A stretch of 64,000 nt of DNA from Siphlonurus alternatus (taxonomy: Eukaryota > Arthropoda > Insecta > Ephemeroptera > Siphlonuridae). The stretch is from positions 41,644,979 through 41,708,978 of the forward strand of contig OX463780.1 of NCBI GenBank assembly GCA_949825025.1, in the 5' to 3' direction. The notes under the pieces are model-generated. The model searched no databases, was not told the origin of the DNA, and worked only from the letters and a program-made list of their open reading frames with translations. A program made the translations under genes and the position numbers. Positions 11,268-52,758 of the stretch are shown here, piece by piece (within the stretch, counting starts at the first letter, position 1; every line of letters begins with the position of its first letter).

Positions 11268-11800
11268 GCTACCTTAACCAATGCAGTACATTCAGGGTGG
11301 ATCGGCACATCTTTGGGCAAAAGAGGTCCATTTTAAGCTGTTTTGGTCCACTTTGGGCTACCTTAACCAATGCATTGCAGTACATTCAGGGTGGACCGGC
11401 ACATCTTTGGGCAAAAGAGGTCCATTTTAAGCTGTTTTGGTCCACTTTGGGCTACCTAACCAATGCAGTACATTCAGGGAGGGAAAAAACATCTTTGGGC
11501 AAAAAAAATCAATTTTAAGCTATTTTGGGCTATTTTGAACTGAGCCAACCTGAGGAATACATTCAGAGTAAAAAGGGGTATGTTTGGGCTAAAGAGTGCC
11601 ATTTTAAGCTCTTTTGGTCCATTTTGGGCTTGGTCAAGCACATGAATACTTTCAGAGTAAAAAAGGGCATGTTTGGGCTGAAGAGTGCCATTTTAAGCAT
11701 TTTTGGCTCACTTTGTGCTGGCCGAGGCAAGGAATTCATTCATGGCTATTTTGGGCAGAAATGGTCTACAGGGTGCTCAGATTTATTTTAGCTGGATTGG
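11268..11800 (-). repeat. 89-bp tandem repeat, array 3 (inverted)
   Basis: The same 89-bp unit reads in the opposite orientation from 11268, with starts at 11268, 11357 and 11451 (the third shifted by a 5-bp insertion). Increasingly diverged units then run to about 11800. Confidence 0.9.
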
Positions 11801-13010
11801 TCAATATACAGCTACATGAAGCTAGGTTGAGCTTGGGCTTAATTGAGCTTTTTTGGCCAATAACAAGCTTACTGCAACCCTGGGGATATTAGGTACCATT
11901 TTGGGCTAAAACGGTCAACAGCTAGCTTAAATTTGTTTCAAGCTTGTTTGGTCTTAATTAGGTTAAAATTGCTTGGTCACAAATCTGGTCTATTTTAAGC
12001 TATAAAATTCCAATCTGAGCTGGAGGCTTAAATGAGCATGTTTGGTCTAAATAAAGCCTGAAGCATTATTGGACAATCGTGGGCTACTTTGGTTATAAGC
12101 AAATTTGAGTTCAGATAGCTCAATAACACTTTAAAGCCAGTTTCAGGTACTCTGGGCTTCGCAGCCCAAACTGATACTTGAAGGAAAGTAATTTTGAGCT
12201 AGCAATGCTATTTTGGGCTAGCAAACCAAGCCCAAAGTAGTCAAAATTTATACGTGGGATCTCACAATATAATATATTATTATACGCAGCGATATATATG
12301 GTAGAAAAAATATAAAATAACTTGCAAAAAAATAATAATAATAATATAATTTTATTTGCTAATTTTTCCTAGTTATATAAGAACGTCCTAGAGTATATTA
12401 TAATTGCTAAAAAAAAAATGTAAAACTATGCTAGCTATATATCGTAAAATAATAATTTTATTTAAATACCGGTATTTTTTATCTATTATAGTTATTACGA
12501 CACTCTACAATATATGCATGCAAGTTACAGATCTTTGTGACGCCTTTATTGTGGTTAGTTGCAATATTTTCCCCCACAGGCAGATGTGTATCAAAATTAA
12601 CATACTAATAAAAGCTTAATTATTTCTTTCCTATATACTGTAGGGCGCGCGCCGCAATAACAAAATAATATTTATAAACAAAATCACAACAATTTTGAAA
12701 AAAATCACATTTACTTATTAAGTTAATTATTATTAATTATTATACACGTAGCTGAACCATATAATTACGAGTTATTCAATCGTTGCATGCATGATTCCAG
12801 ATTTTAGAGATCACCCGATGCAATCTGGAGAGATATTTTGTTACTTGATTGATTAAATGTTAATTGGCCGTTAGGAAAATTATTCTTTGCAGCCAGAAGA
12901 AGTAAATAACTGGATTGAATAAATATATGATTTAAGTTTTTGCTGTGTTGATATTTTGTTACGTGTTATTTGCAAACAGCTGATTTCGCGGGCCTCGCCC
13001 CTTTTTTTAT

Positions 13011-13284
13011 AGAGTGCGTTTGAATTCACGGGCCAGCCCGGGCTGGGTAAAATGGCGGTGACCTTGGTCGCTTGGTATGAAACGTCATAATGTCGTCATA
13101 ATTAGTTCCCAGTCTGTCCGCTAGGTCTCAGGCGCACTGTAGAGTCCGCCCGCGTCAGCCTGGGCCAGCCAGGAAGTGACGTCATGAGAGGAAGAAAAAT
13201 GGCCGCCGGGCTGGCCCCACTTGACGACAAAAAACGCTTCAGCCCAGGCCAGCCCGGGCTGGCCCGTGAATTCAAACGCACTCA
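13011..13284. repeat. GC-rich hairpin MITE
   Basis: AGAGTGCGTTTGAATTCACG at 13011 is mirrored at the right end (CGTGAATTCAAACGCACTC). The arms continue through GGGCCAGCCCGGGCTGG. It is inserted in the right part of the 5.9-kb element and is much more GC-rich than its surroundings. Confidence 0.8.
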
Positions 13285-14589
13285 TTATTTTTCTAGCATT
13301 TAAATGAAAATTATTAGGAAAATACCACTAATGCCATCTTGTGTCAAATTTTGCACTCTTTCGAATGGCGCAATAAAACAAAAGTTGTAACTTTTGACAT
13401 TTCGGCCACTCGTCCCTGGCAAAAATAAAGCTGATCAGCCAGAGAGTCATAACTTACAATATATAGATCGGCCATGGAGTCATAACTTACAACTGGAAGA
13501 TCGGCCAAAAACGCGCTACAACGACGATATATATATATAGTTCTAGCTGGTATATATATATCAATATGTTTGCTGCTTCAATAACAACACCATGTACAGA
13601 TATAATTATAATAATATAATATAGTAAATATTTTTGACTCAATATAATATAATAGAATACTATATAATAATTCATTTCAGTTAATTTCAATATATTAATT
13701 ATAAATAGCTTTATTAATTATAGCTAACTATACATGTATATATATATATATATATCTATATATTATATTGAATATAATTAATTTAATAATTAATTGAGAT
13801 CGCCAATGCAGAGGTAAGTCTAAAATTAAATCAATAAATATTTAAAATTGTGATTATATAAGACCGAGTTTTAAAAGCTTAACTTAAATTCAGCATCTAT
13901 TCTATATATGTAATTATGTGTAATTGGAGGTGCATTAATAATTGTGTGAAAAAAAAAAAACATTTTAGTTAATACACAATGATTATTTGTCCTACTGATG
14001 TGCAGCTCTTCTATATAGTCGTTACGATATTTATTATCAGGACATTATTTTTTAGAAATAACAAAAACAAATATTTTATCTTTTCCAGTAATTTATTTCA
14101 CAATCAGAGGGGGGAAAGAAAGACAAAGTAAATTGGGCAAAAATATCAATACGTAATACTGAGGACATTGCAATATTTAAATAAAAAGGAATGAGATTAC
14201 ACAGGGAAAACAAAATATAATAATAAGGTAATACGGTAATATTTTGGCACAGGCTTGTTGCTCATGGAGTTTAATTCATACATATTTTTTTTTTTAAGAT
14301 GAGGTTAATAGGAAAATGCATAAAAAAATGGGATGATTGACTTATTTGTGTTTGTTTTATAAATTAATTAATGTTATTATCACACGGTGATGTAATATAT
14401 ATTATATATTAGATCTGTAGACACAACAAGTAACAATTATTGAAACGTTTCTGATAAAAATATTAGGACCAGGATAATTAGAGAAAGAGGATTTTTTTTT
14501 TTTTTTTTACACAAAGAAATAATAACAATAAAAACAAAAATGATTACAATGTCCTCTCTATAACAAACATACGGATTTGATCTTATACA

Positions 14590-14606
14590 GGGGGGGGGGG
14601 GGGGGG
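14590..14606 (+). repeat. Poly-G tract
   Basis: A run of 17 consecutive G in otherwise AT-rich DNA. Confidence 0.9.
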
Positions 14607-16554
14607 AACAAATTCTTGTATAAATAAATAAATAGATATTGGTATATTATATTCTCTAGCAAGACATGTAAACACACTGGATTTTTTTTTATCTCACAAC
14701 AAGCTCTGGAAGGGATCAATGCATCTAAAAATTTGTTATCTACTATTATATTGTTATTATTATTTTTAATATCTGTGCCATCATTTGTGGAGAAAAGCAT
14801 ACAGGCAGGTATTTTTTTATATATATATTTTGCTTGCTATGTTACTTTTTGTTTTGTTTGTTTAGAAAGAATCATTCATATGTTAAATATAGCAGGCATT
14901 TACTCTATGGCAGCTAAAATAGGCTTCAATCATCCTTAACATGACTATTTTTCTTATTTTTTTAATTAATTATTATTATTTTTTTTTATTTTTAAATCTA
15001 ATATCTGGTAGCACAATAGCCAAAGGTGCATTGTTTTTATAATAGATATTTAACATTTTGTAAATACAGCCTTCTCAAGCAAAGTGCTCTTTTTTTAAAT
15101 ATTTTTTTTGTGCTATTCTTTTTCGTGTGTGATTGTGTTTTGCAGAGAGTGATTCTCTTACAAAAAAAAAAAAAAAAAAAAAAAAAAGTAGTGTTAAGTA
15201 AAATGGAACAATACATACAGATAAAGCACAGGCTTAGAGTGAGAAGGTAAAGGAAAGCTTGTGCTGACAATTAGTCCCATTTTACTAACTGTATTTTCTT
15301 TTCACTTTGTATTTATGTTTGACTCAAAATTGCCTTGTTTCCCACAAGATTCTTAATTCATTAAGAATCCAAAGGGTAGCCAGCCCACAACGAGGAAAAA
15401 TTGAGTTTTATTTTTTATTGTTATTATTGTATTAATATTTTGATACTGTAAGAGAATGACGTACGTGCACACTTTTCAACATCAACATAAGCCACTTGCA
15501 ATTTGTAACAAATTTTTCTTTGGTTGAATACTGTTAAAAGTAAAGATAAACAATCAATATAAAATAAAAAAAAGATTCTTATTTAAAACCATTCCATTTG
15601 TAATAAATTCATCTCACTCAAATTTAAAAATATTGCACTTTTAAATGTGTACAATATTTTTTATTTTTATTTTTTTTTATTTTGTATGTGATTCCTATAT
15701 CTCTGCCTTACTTAAGTACATAATAATAATTACACAATGACAAATTGTGAAATTTGGCATTTTTGCAGATCAAGAAAGAGCAGAGAAAAATATTAAATAA
15801 GAGTGGTTGTTTTTGGATTTATTATCTGATCCCCCATATGTATTTTTTTCATATATGTAAGAATACTTTAGTTAAACTATACAATAACTAGTTGTAAATG
15901 ATGTATGTGCATAGAAACAATTTCTAATCACATTTTTTTCACAAGATCTTGGAATTAAAAAAAATAAAGCAGTACATTTTTTTTTTTTTTTTTTTTCAAT
16001 TTTCCTCAAATCTTTTATAATACAGCACTTTAATTCCTCTTAAAAAATAATGTTAAAACAACACACTCTTAATACAAGTTTAAAACAAGTTTTGAGTTAA
16101 ATATAAAAAAAATGTTAAGCTTTTAAATTTGCATTAGCAATAAGAAATAAGCACAACCAAAAAGAAAATGTATGGGTGTGAACAATAAAGCAAATATTCT
16201 TTTTCTTTTTTAAATAGTATTTACACAGACAACTACTTTGATTTCTAAATGCAATAATTTTTTTTTCTTCATTATGTTTTTTTTTTTTTTTTTTTAAATA
16301 TTAACTAGCATCATAAAGAGACCTTTATTTTATTATTTTTTTCTGTGTGACCATTGCAGGTGAGAAGGTAGGCCAGCTAGCTCATGTTTCCTCCGATTAT
16401 TACGTAATCCGAGACAGGTTTCAGCTTTAAGCTTAAATGGTAATACGTAATAACACAATAGATACATGAAGCTAAATATATTATATTTATATATTGTGAT
16501 GATGATTCTTTGTTTTTCTGTTGATCATTATTTATTATTTTTTTTTTTTTTGAC

Positions 16555-16630
16555 TAGAGGGCCTATAAAAGGGCCCAGTGAGGACGGCAGCAGGACCGAC
16601 ATTGGCGGCAGCGGCAGCGACAAGTTAAAT
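16555..16630 (+). promoter_or_regulatory. Isolated TATA box with GC-rich downstream patch (candidate promoter)
   Basis: CTATAAAAGGGCC (about 16562-16574) matches the metazoan TATA consensus. It is followed within 60 bp by a GC-rich CGGCAGC patch that stands out from the AT-rich surroundings. No gene was recognised downstream, so this is only a candidate. Confidence 0.25.
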
Positions 16631-18479
16631 AATTTTAGGGATGATTTCAGCACGTTATAACCACAATAAAATACTTCTATACAGCACAGCAAGGTTTAAA
16701 GTTTTTGTTTTTCTCCCTTACTATATTCATATTTTTTACATGCTTTTTTATACATTATATATCTTCTTGTGCTGTGCTTTTTTAAGCTATCCCAACAACA
16801 GTCACACACATAACAATATTAATTATTTATTCTACCAATCTCACAATATAACATTCATTCTTTACAAACATATACACTCAAACAATATTAGTTATTATAT
16901 GTGCACCAGTATATAATAATAATTATTTTGTAGATTATGTGTGCTCCCCTTTTATTCATTTTTTTTATCAGGGTTTTAGAAAATGTTTCCACCTCTTTAA
17001 AGCTATAAAAACTAATAATTTTAATATATTTTATTAATATTATTTTTTTAAAGGTCAATATTTAATATTGAAACAAGACTTAATAAATATGACTTAAAAA
17101 AATGTATACATTTTTATCAGACAATACTATACAAAACAATAAAATTAACATAAATAATTTTTACATCTGATAAAAAAGACACTTACATTTTTTATAATTT
17201 ATCAATTAAAAATATGAGAAAAATAAAATGTACTTCAGAATAATAAACTGATTTGTGCAATTCTGAAGTCCAATGAGTAGGATTCTTTTCATCATTATTA
17301 TTATTTCTTTAACGCTAAATTTAATACTCTACAGAGGCAAATACTTATATATATATATTTTTTTAAACTTTAGTTACATCAGTTTGCCACTTACGAGATT
17401 CGTCTACCCTCCATTGCATCCTAAACACAGTGCTAGCTGACAGCAGGGTCTGCACAGTGCTAAGTAGTAATAGTATAGTAGGCCAGTCCGTTGCAGCTCA
17501 TTTAAAGTGGGGTTGCAATTAACACAAGCAGAACACAAATCAAGGAAATCTGACTCCTTACATACAAGCTGTGCAAAAAACAGCATGAGATTCATAAAAT
17601 ACATTTACAACGCACTTTCATTTACTTATTTAAAAAAAATAATAATAATAATACACAAATAAACAAAAAATGCTATTTTTTAATTTTTTTTTGGCATTTT
17701 TAGCTAATAAATGGACACCTTTCAGTCTAGTGCATTGTCAATAAAAATGCAATGACATTGACATAGCTCAACTGTGTACAAACATCTAAATGCACATAGA
17801 TAGAGAGAACATACATTTTTTTTAATGACTATAATATATATTACAATAATTAATTCTATTTAGTTGATAGTTATATAATTTGTTTCTTTTTGTGTGTTTT
17901 TCTTTTCAGAATAACTCCAACATGTCAGATAACATCTGGTAACTCAGTTTTTTAACACCCGTAGCAATTAGCCAAGCCGAAAGAGCACCAACATCGGGGC
18001 TTGGAACAATGCAAGTAATTGTAACTTTAATTATTTTGCTTTTGCATTCTGTTTTATTTAAGAGCATAATATATATTTATTTTTGTTAAGTTCCATACAT
18101 TTATAGAGTTGTAAATTTAAAATAATTATACTTATTCAGTAAATTATTTAACAATTTATGTAAATACTTTTGTTGTAAGTTGTAAATAGTCCTATATTAT
18201 GTATAAATGTATAGAACACAGTGTTTATTTAATCTTTTTAAGAGGATAGTGAAGTAGATCTATCTAACGTTCAGTCCTTAAATTCTAAAATATTTCCATT
18301 ACTGGAAGAATAAGAAAAGGGGGTTAATCTTTCATTTTGTTTTCTTTCTTTTTTTTTTTCTTTTTTTTTCTTTCATATTTTTTTTTTAGGTGCATCAACA
18401 AATAATTTGAAAAAAGCTTCTTTACTTGTTATATCAATTTGTGTAACATGCTAAAAATGTAGCTGATGTAACAAGTGAA

Positions 18480-18636
18480 CTTGGATTTAGAGGGGTTGGC
18501 ATGGCGAGGGTGGACACTTAGCTGACCGGAGAGGGGTGGAGGAGGAGAAGAAGGAAGGGATGGAGGGGTGAGAAGGCTGCTGCTGCTGCTGCTGCTGTGG
18601 AGGGGGAAAAGGAGGCAATAGTGGGTCGGCACAAGA
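18480..18636 (-). other. nPKC proximal 3'-UTR with (CAG)n tract
   Basis: Sequence just past the stop is GC-richer than the rest of the intergenic region and carries a short CAG/CTG run (about 18580-18598). Transcription through it is expected, but no single polyadenylation site can be assigned. Confidence 0.45.
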
Positions 18637-48625
<29,989 letters not shown>

Positions 48626-49316
48626 TGGCGACGACTGGCCCACAACTTCACCAGAATGTTGCTGCGGAACTGACAAGCCACTCAAGTAATAAAAAAATAC
48701 GTCAACCGCATAAGGAAACCCTTAAAACTTCTAACCAAAATAAAGATTTCTCTACATCCATGAAGGTCGATTTTGATAAAAATTCACTGCACTCTAATTA
48801 GCAGCCCACAATGCCTTTCGTTACGTCACAACGAACATGGCGACACTCGGTAGACTTCTTGTGGTGCGCAGTTGGAGACCGGTTTTTATTACTTGCTTAC
48901 TCCTTTTGAGATAGATAGGTGAGTGGAAGACTTTTACAGATCTTCATAGGCCTCGTGTTGCCAGGGTAGTAAGCGTAAACAAATCGTGCACAGTAATATA
49001 GCAGCACAGAAATAACCTAAACACGGCCCATCGCGTCTCCTCCCAGCTTCGATCACACTGCTCTTGGGGGTGGGGGCGGTTGGAGGAGGAAGAAGGGGTA
49101 CTTTTTGGAGCAGGTGCAGTACCAGCAGCCAGCTGATGATCACAACATTTTTCCTGCCATCTAGCGAAAATTTTGAAGCACTACGTCCGTGGATCAATGA
49201 CCTTTAAAAATGGCGGCATCGATCATATGTTTTTGTGTGGGACATTTAAATTTTGAAATACAGCACACTGTGAACACTCTGCAGCTTCGAGATTCGAGAA
49301 ACAAGAGTGTTCAGCT
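48626..49316. promoter_or_regulatory. Shared divergent promoter of nPKC and ISCA2
   Basis: The 691 bp between the two start codons must contain both transcription starts unless distant leaders are used. Visible elements: TTACGTCA (CRE-like, about 48821), ACATGGCGAC (about 48835) and AAATGGCGGC (about 49208; YY1-like). A strong splice donor, AG|GTGAGT, sits at 48919 on the plus strand and could end an untranslated ISCA2 leader exon. Confidence 0.55.
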
Positions 49317-49348
49317 ATGATTTCTGCCACTAGACAGCAGATTTGCAT
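49317..49348 (+). CDS. ISCA2: ISCA2 exon 1 (start, presequence)
   Basis: It encodes [10 protein letters not shown] plus two bases. The donor AT|GTAAGA joins exon 2 in the only compatible phase. An alternative upstream ATG at 48835 (MATLGRLLVVRSWR, also presequence-like) runs into a stop before the next donor, so it was not chosen. Confidence 0.7.
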
Positions 49349-50841
49349 GTAAGAAATCTTCTTTTAACGTTATATTGTTTTATTAATCTCAAGTTGAATT
49401 GGAATGAGCATATTATATATTAAATATAGCTGTATTATGTAACGGCAAAGGGAAGGAGAAATTTTGAGTAAAGATTGGTTTATACTGTGGTAGTTGTGGT
49501 TACACCACTGTGGCTCACAGTTTGGGGTCCTGCGTGCGGTAACCAGCTCCCTGAACTTCTCAATCCTATCCACGCCCACCGAGCAAGCCCCAACAAATTC
49601 CACTCTCTCGCCGTCCTCGATCCTTAATTATAAAAGAATACTTTCCCACATCATATAGTTGCTTCCCTCTGATACTCGAGCTTCCATGCATGGTCCCTTC
49701 TCCCCAAATATCTCCCCCTAGTCTCCACCTTTCCACTCATCTTCTCTCAACCCTTAGCGTTCCTTGAGATTTTGTACATATTGTCGTCATATATCATTCG
49801 GTTCATACATATGATTAACATAATATTATACTGTAATTACTTATGTTCCAGGTTTTTGCGCTCAGCTGCAGTCATTAGACAAGTAAACTTGCAAAGAGTT
49901 CATCAACGTGGTGAATCTACAGATACTGCAAGAAAACAACAAGCCCAAGCAGCCTCGGAAGCTGTCAACATTAGTGACAGTTGTGTACAACGCTTGAAGG
50001 AGATTTGCTCTGCGGATGGCAGTCACTTGAGAATAACTGTGGAGGGTGGTGGCTGCTCTGGATTCCAGTACAAATTTGACATAGATAATGTCATTCAAGA
50101 GGATGACAAGTATGCACATATAGTTTATTTCACATTATTCTAGGCATTTATTTAGGAAATATATGACATGACTAAATTAATTATGTATTTAATGTGACGA
50201 AGATTATATTGATTATATTGCCACACAAAAACTAGGTTTGTCATCATTCCTCATGTTATCAGTCTTTTTAAGAGGATAATTTTCTATCTGTGTGTTCTTG
50301 CTTAACATTATAATATATCTTTATTGTTTATTCACATTAGTACCCCATGCACATTCACATTTCTACTGTGGACCCTTATGCTATCAATCCATTTAAAATT
50401 AAAATACAGAGCAAGACTCAACCATGATACAGAGTTTAACATTATAACAGTACTACATTATGGCATGGATTTTTTATTTAAATTGAAGGTCCATCATGCT
50501 GAAGAAGAGCTATTCCCATGAACCAATTAATTAACTAATTAATAATAAGCTAAAATATGTGCTACAGGGATCAAGTAGTTATGTAATTAAGTATTGTTTA
50601 CACAACTCTCATTAAATATTATAGATGTCTTATCCATATAGCAATGATGATCATCTGTTGTAGAGTGTTGGAGAAAGATGGAGCTCGTGTGGTTGTGGAT
50701 GAAACATCCCTCAACTATTTGAAGGGATCAACAATCGACTACCACAAAGAACTTATCCGAGCTGCATTTAGAATTGTCAACAACCCTCAAGCAGAACAAG
50801 GTTGTTCTTGTGGAGCCTCATTCTCAATTAAAGTTGAATAG
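49317..50841 (+). CDS. ISCA2: Iron-sulfur cluster assembly protein ISCA2, mitochondrial (gene level, 3 exons, complete)
   Basis: An A-type carrier that, with ISCA1, matures mitochondrial [4Fe-4S] proteins. Exons 49317-49348, 49852-50109 and 50664-50841 join in phase to 155 residues, about the usual length. Residues 1-45 are Arg-rich and lack acidic residues at the start ([20 protein letters not shown]), as in mitochondrial presequences. The A-type domain follows from about 49 ([14 protein letters not shown]). The three cluster-binding cysteines are present: Cys79 in [12 protein letters not shown], and Cys144 and Cys146 in GCSCGASF. The family-typical [12 protein letters not shown] is intact. 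The exon 1 call rests on an ATG, a correct phase and a strong donor (AT|GTAAGA); the sequence itself is not conserved. It is divergent from the kinase gene and convergent with PPP1R21. Confidence 0.92.
49852..50109 (+). CDS. ISCA2: ISCA2 exon 2
   Basis: It encodes [20 protein letters not shown] then [20 protein letters not shown] and [17 protein letters not shown]. The acceptor is atgttccag and the donor AA|GTATGC. Confidence 0.94.
50664..50841 (+). CDS. ISCA2: ISCA2 exon 3 (stop)
   Basis: It encodes [40 protein letters not shown] and [10 protein letters not shown], then TAG at 50839-50841. The acceptor is tgttgtag. Confidence 0.95.
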
Positions 50842-50905
50842 AGTCATTCAAAGACTATATATAGACTTTAGTGATTTGATTTTGTGATTAATTTTATTGT
50901 AAATT

Positions 50906-50911
50906 AATAAA
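50906..50911 (+). terminator. Polyadenylation signal of ISCA2
   Basis: AATAAA lies 65 bp after the stop codon, the first canonical signal downstream. Confidence 0.6.
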
Positions 50912-51648
50912 TTATAAAATTATATGAAAATTAAATTAACAATGAAAGTACTGTACAATTTTAATGGTACTAAAATAAAAATTACTTTGTCTCTATTAAA
51001 AGAATGCTTAAATTCTCTAAATCAGGATCTTGGATTCCATGCACAAATTTGATGAAATATTTAAGCTACAACTTGCAATTAAGACAATACAACAGCAACG
51101 ACCGGTAAGTAGCTAGGCAATCTAAAAATTTCCACCTACATTAACTGTCCAATAAAGGTAATTTAATAGTTGTTGCCTTCTTACCACTCGCTACTGCAAA
51201 ATAATGAAGATATAAATAGTTGAATGACTGTATGTATAATTGTATATGTATATACACCCTGCCCATTTGAAGTAAGCTAAAACTACTTACCAAAATAGAG
51301 AAAGTGCCATTTCCAGCAAAACTCACCAATGACAAGAGTGCCAATACTAAATTTCTTCTGTATATAATTGCTATATAACACTCCCGTTAAATTTATAAAA
51401 TGCCAAGATTATTCTGTCATTATTATTTTTTAAATAAATAAAATATTTTAAAATTCATTTATGCTTTTATGTTTTATTTTTTTAAACAATTTTAGTGAAC
51501 AATTTATATTACAATCATGTAGTAACAAGCCTAAATAAAATTGAAAAAGTGTAGTACAAGCACAATTTATATTTAAATAGAAAATTTGAAAGTATGCATA
51601 CTTTAAATCATAAAACAATTAATATAACATATTTAAATAAATTTTAGC

Positions 51649-52137
51649 AATGGGGTACTGCCCAAAAAAAAAGTTTCAAGTTTTTGTCAACATTTCAAAA
51701 GGCACGAGAATTTCATGAAGAACAAGCTCTATTACAGTACTCTACGACAATTTCCTGATTTTATATGAATTTTTAAAACCTCTCAAAAATGACGTCATAG
51801 CATTGAATCTTAAATGGGAAAATAGATCAGTTAACATTGCCAAATCCCATACTTAATATTGAAATGTAACCAAACCTTAATTTGCAAGGTTTTTAGGTGC
51901 TAGAATCACGATAATGAAGGTTTCAAATCCCTACCTCAATAACTTTTCATTTTAGCAATGTTAACTGATGCATTTTCCCATTTAAGATTCAATGCTATGA
52001 CGTCATCAAAAAAAGTTTTAAAAATTCATATAAAATCAGCAAATTGTCGTAGAATGCTCTAATAGGGCTCGTTCTTCATAAAATTCACAGTACTTTTTAC
52101 TAATATTGCTAACTCAAATACCGGTCAGTACCCCATT
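51649..52137. mobile_element. Large hairpin MITE (AATGGGGTACTG ends)
   Basis: The ends AATGGGGTACTG and CAGTACCCCATT bound 489 bp. The arms (about 190 bp) contain TGACGTCAT and its complement. It lies between the converging ISCA2 and PPP1R21 3' ends. Confidence 0.85.
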
Positions 52138-52159
52138 AAAATTAAAAAGAACAATATAA

Positions 52160-52758
52160 TATAGTAGAACCAACATATGGTCAGCGCTGTCACTTTGACA
52201 TGGCAGATAAGTCAGGAATGCATACGAAAGCGTACGAAAGTCTGAAGAAACAGACAAGTGGAATGGGTAATCTGATTTTATGATTTACATTTATAAAATA
52301 CTTCTATTTTCTTTTGCGTTATTATACGGCGACCTTATAAGAAAAGTACGTGTTAGGAAAATAAATATTTTATTTTACGTATTTTTGAACTGATTTATAC
52401 TAACACATAACTCCCACTATTCCACCTCTTTTTCTTAATATCTTTTCTTCAGGTTTGAAATTGTTCGCGGCTTCTTGAGACAAGATATAAAGAAAATGAG
52501 GTGGAATAGTGGGAGTAATGTGATAGAATAAATCAGTTTAAAAATAGGTAAAATTAAAATATTTGTTTTCCTGACACATACTTTTTTTTATAAGGTCGCC
52601 GTATAATAACGCATAAGAATATTGAAGTATTTTATAAATGTAAATCATAACATAATATTATCCATCCCACCTGCCTGTCTCTTCAGACTTTTTTATGCAT
52701 TCCTGGCTTATCTGCCATGTCAAAGTGACAGCGCTGACCATATGATGGTTCTACTATA
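52160..52758. mobile_element. Large hairpin MITE (TATAGTAGAACC ends)
   Basis: It begins TATAGTAGAACCAACATATG, continues through GTCAGCGCTGTCACTTTGAC, and is mirrored at the right end. It is about 599 bp with arms of about 250 bp. It ends only 217 bp from the PPP1R21 stop, so it probably lies in or beside that gene's 3'-UTR. Confidence 0.85.

Larger units (their letters stand above)
8937..12260. mobile_element. Nested 3.3-kb element built from GCCCAAA/AGCTCAAA words
   Basis: The ends are inverted: ATCCCACGTATAAATTTTGA at 8937 and its complement at 12260, continuing into CTTTGGGCTT on both sides. Almost the whole interior consists of recognisable or decayed units of the type gcccaaagtggaccaaaaca. 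Two clean 89-bp arrays are present, with a less repetitive 1.1-kb middle (9740-10840). No long reading frame codes for a known transposase. Confidence 0.7.
7586..13526. mobile_element. 5.9-kb terminal-inverted-repeat element with 33-bp subterminal repeats
   Basis: The left end CGTCGTTGTAGCGCGTTTTT and the next roughly 90 bases recur as the inverse complement at 13438-13526 with very few differences. From 7610 a 33-bp unit (GATCT...GTAAGTTAT...GGCC/T) repeats three times, and part of the array is preserved in the right arm. No transposase reading frame is visible. The interior carries a nested repeat element (8937-12260) and a GC-rich hairpin (13011-13284). It may be a non-autonomous DNA transposon; the superfamily is unassigned. 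Confidence 0.75.
13527..18636. other. AT-rich intergenic or 3'-UTR stretch, no gene seen
   Basis: Long A, T and G homopolymers (for example poly-G at 14590-14606, poly-A near 15160-15187) and TA-rich sequence. No exon of a recognisable protein was found on either strand. The part nearest 18636 must include the 3'-UTR of the kinase gene. Candidate polyadenylation signals on the minus strand are too frequent to choose among. Confidence 0.5.

Noticed and set aside
9242..11800. CRISPR-like regular spacing
   Set aside because: The 89-bp units are contiguous with no unique spacers, and the context is a eukaryotic genome.
48626..48685. Upstream extension of the nPKC N-terminus (LSGLSVPQQHSGEVVGQSSP)
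   Set aside because: The open frame begins with TTG. The first ATG at 48625 gives the expected short N-terminus of the family.
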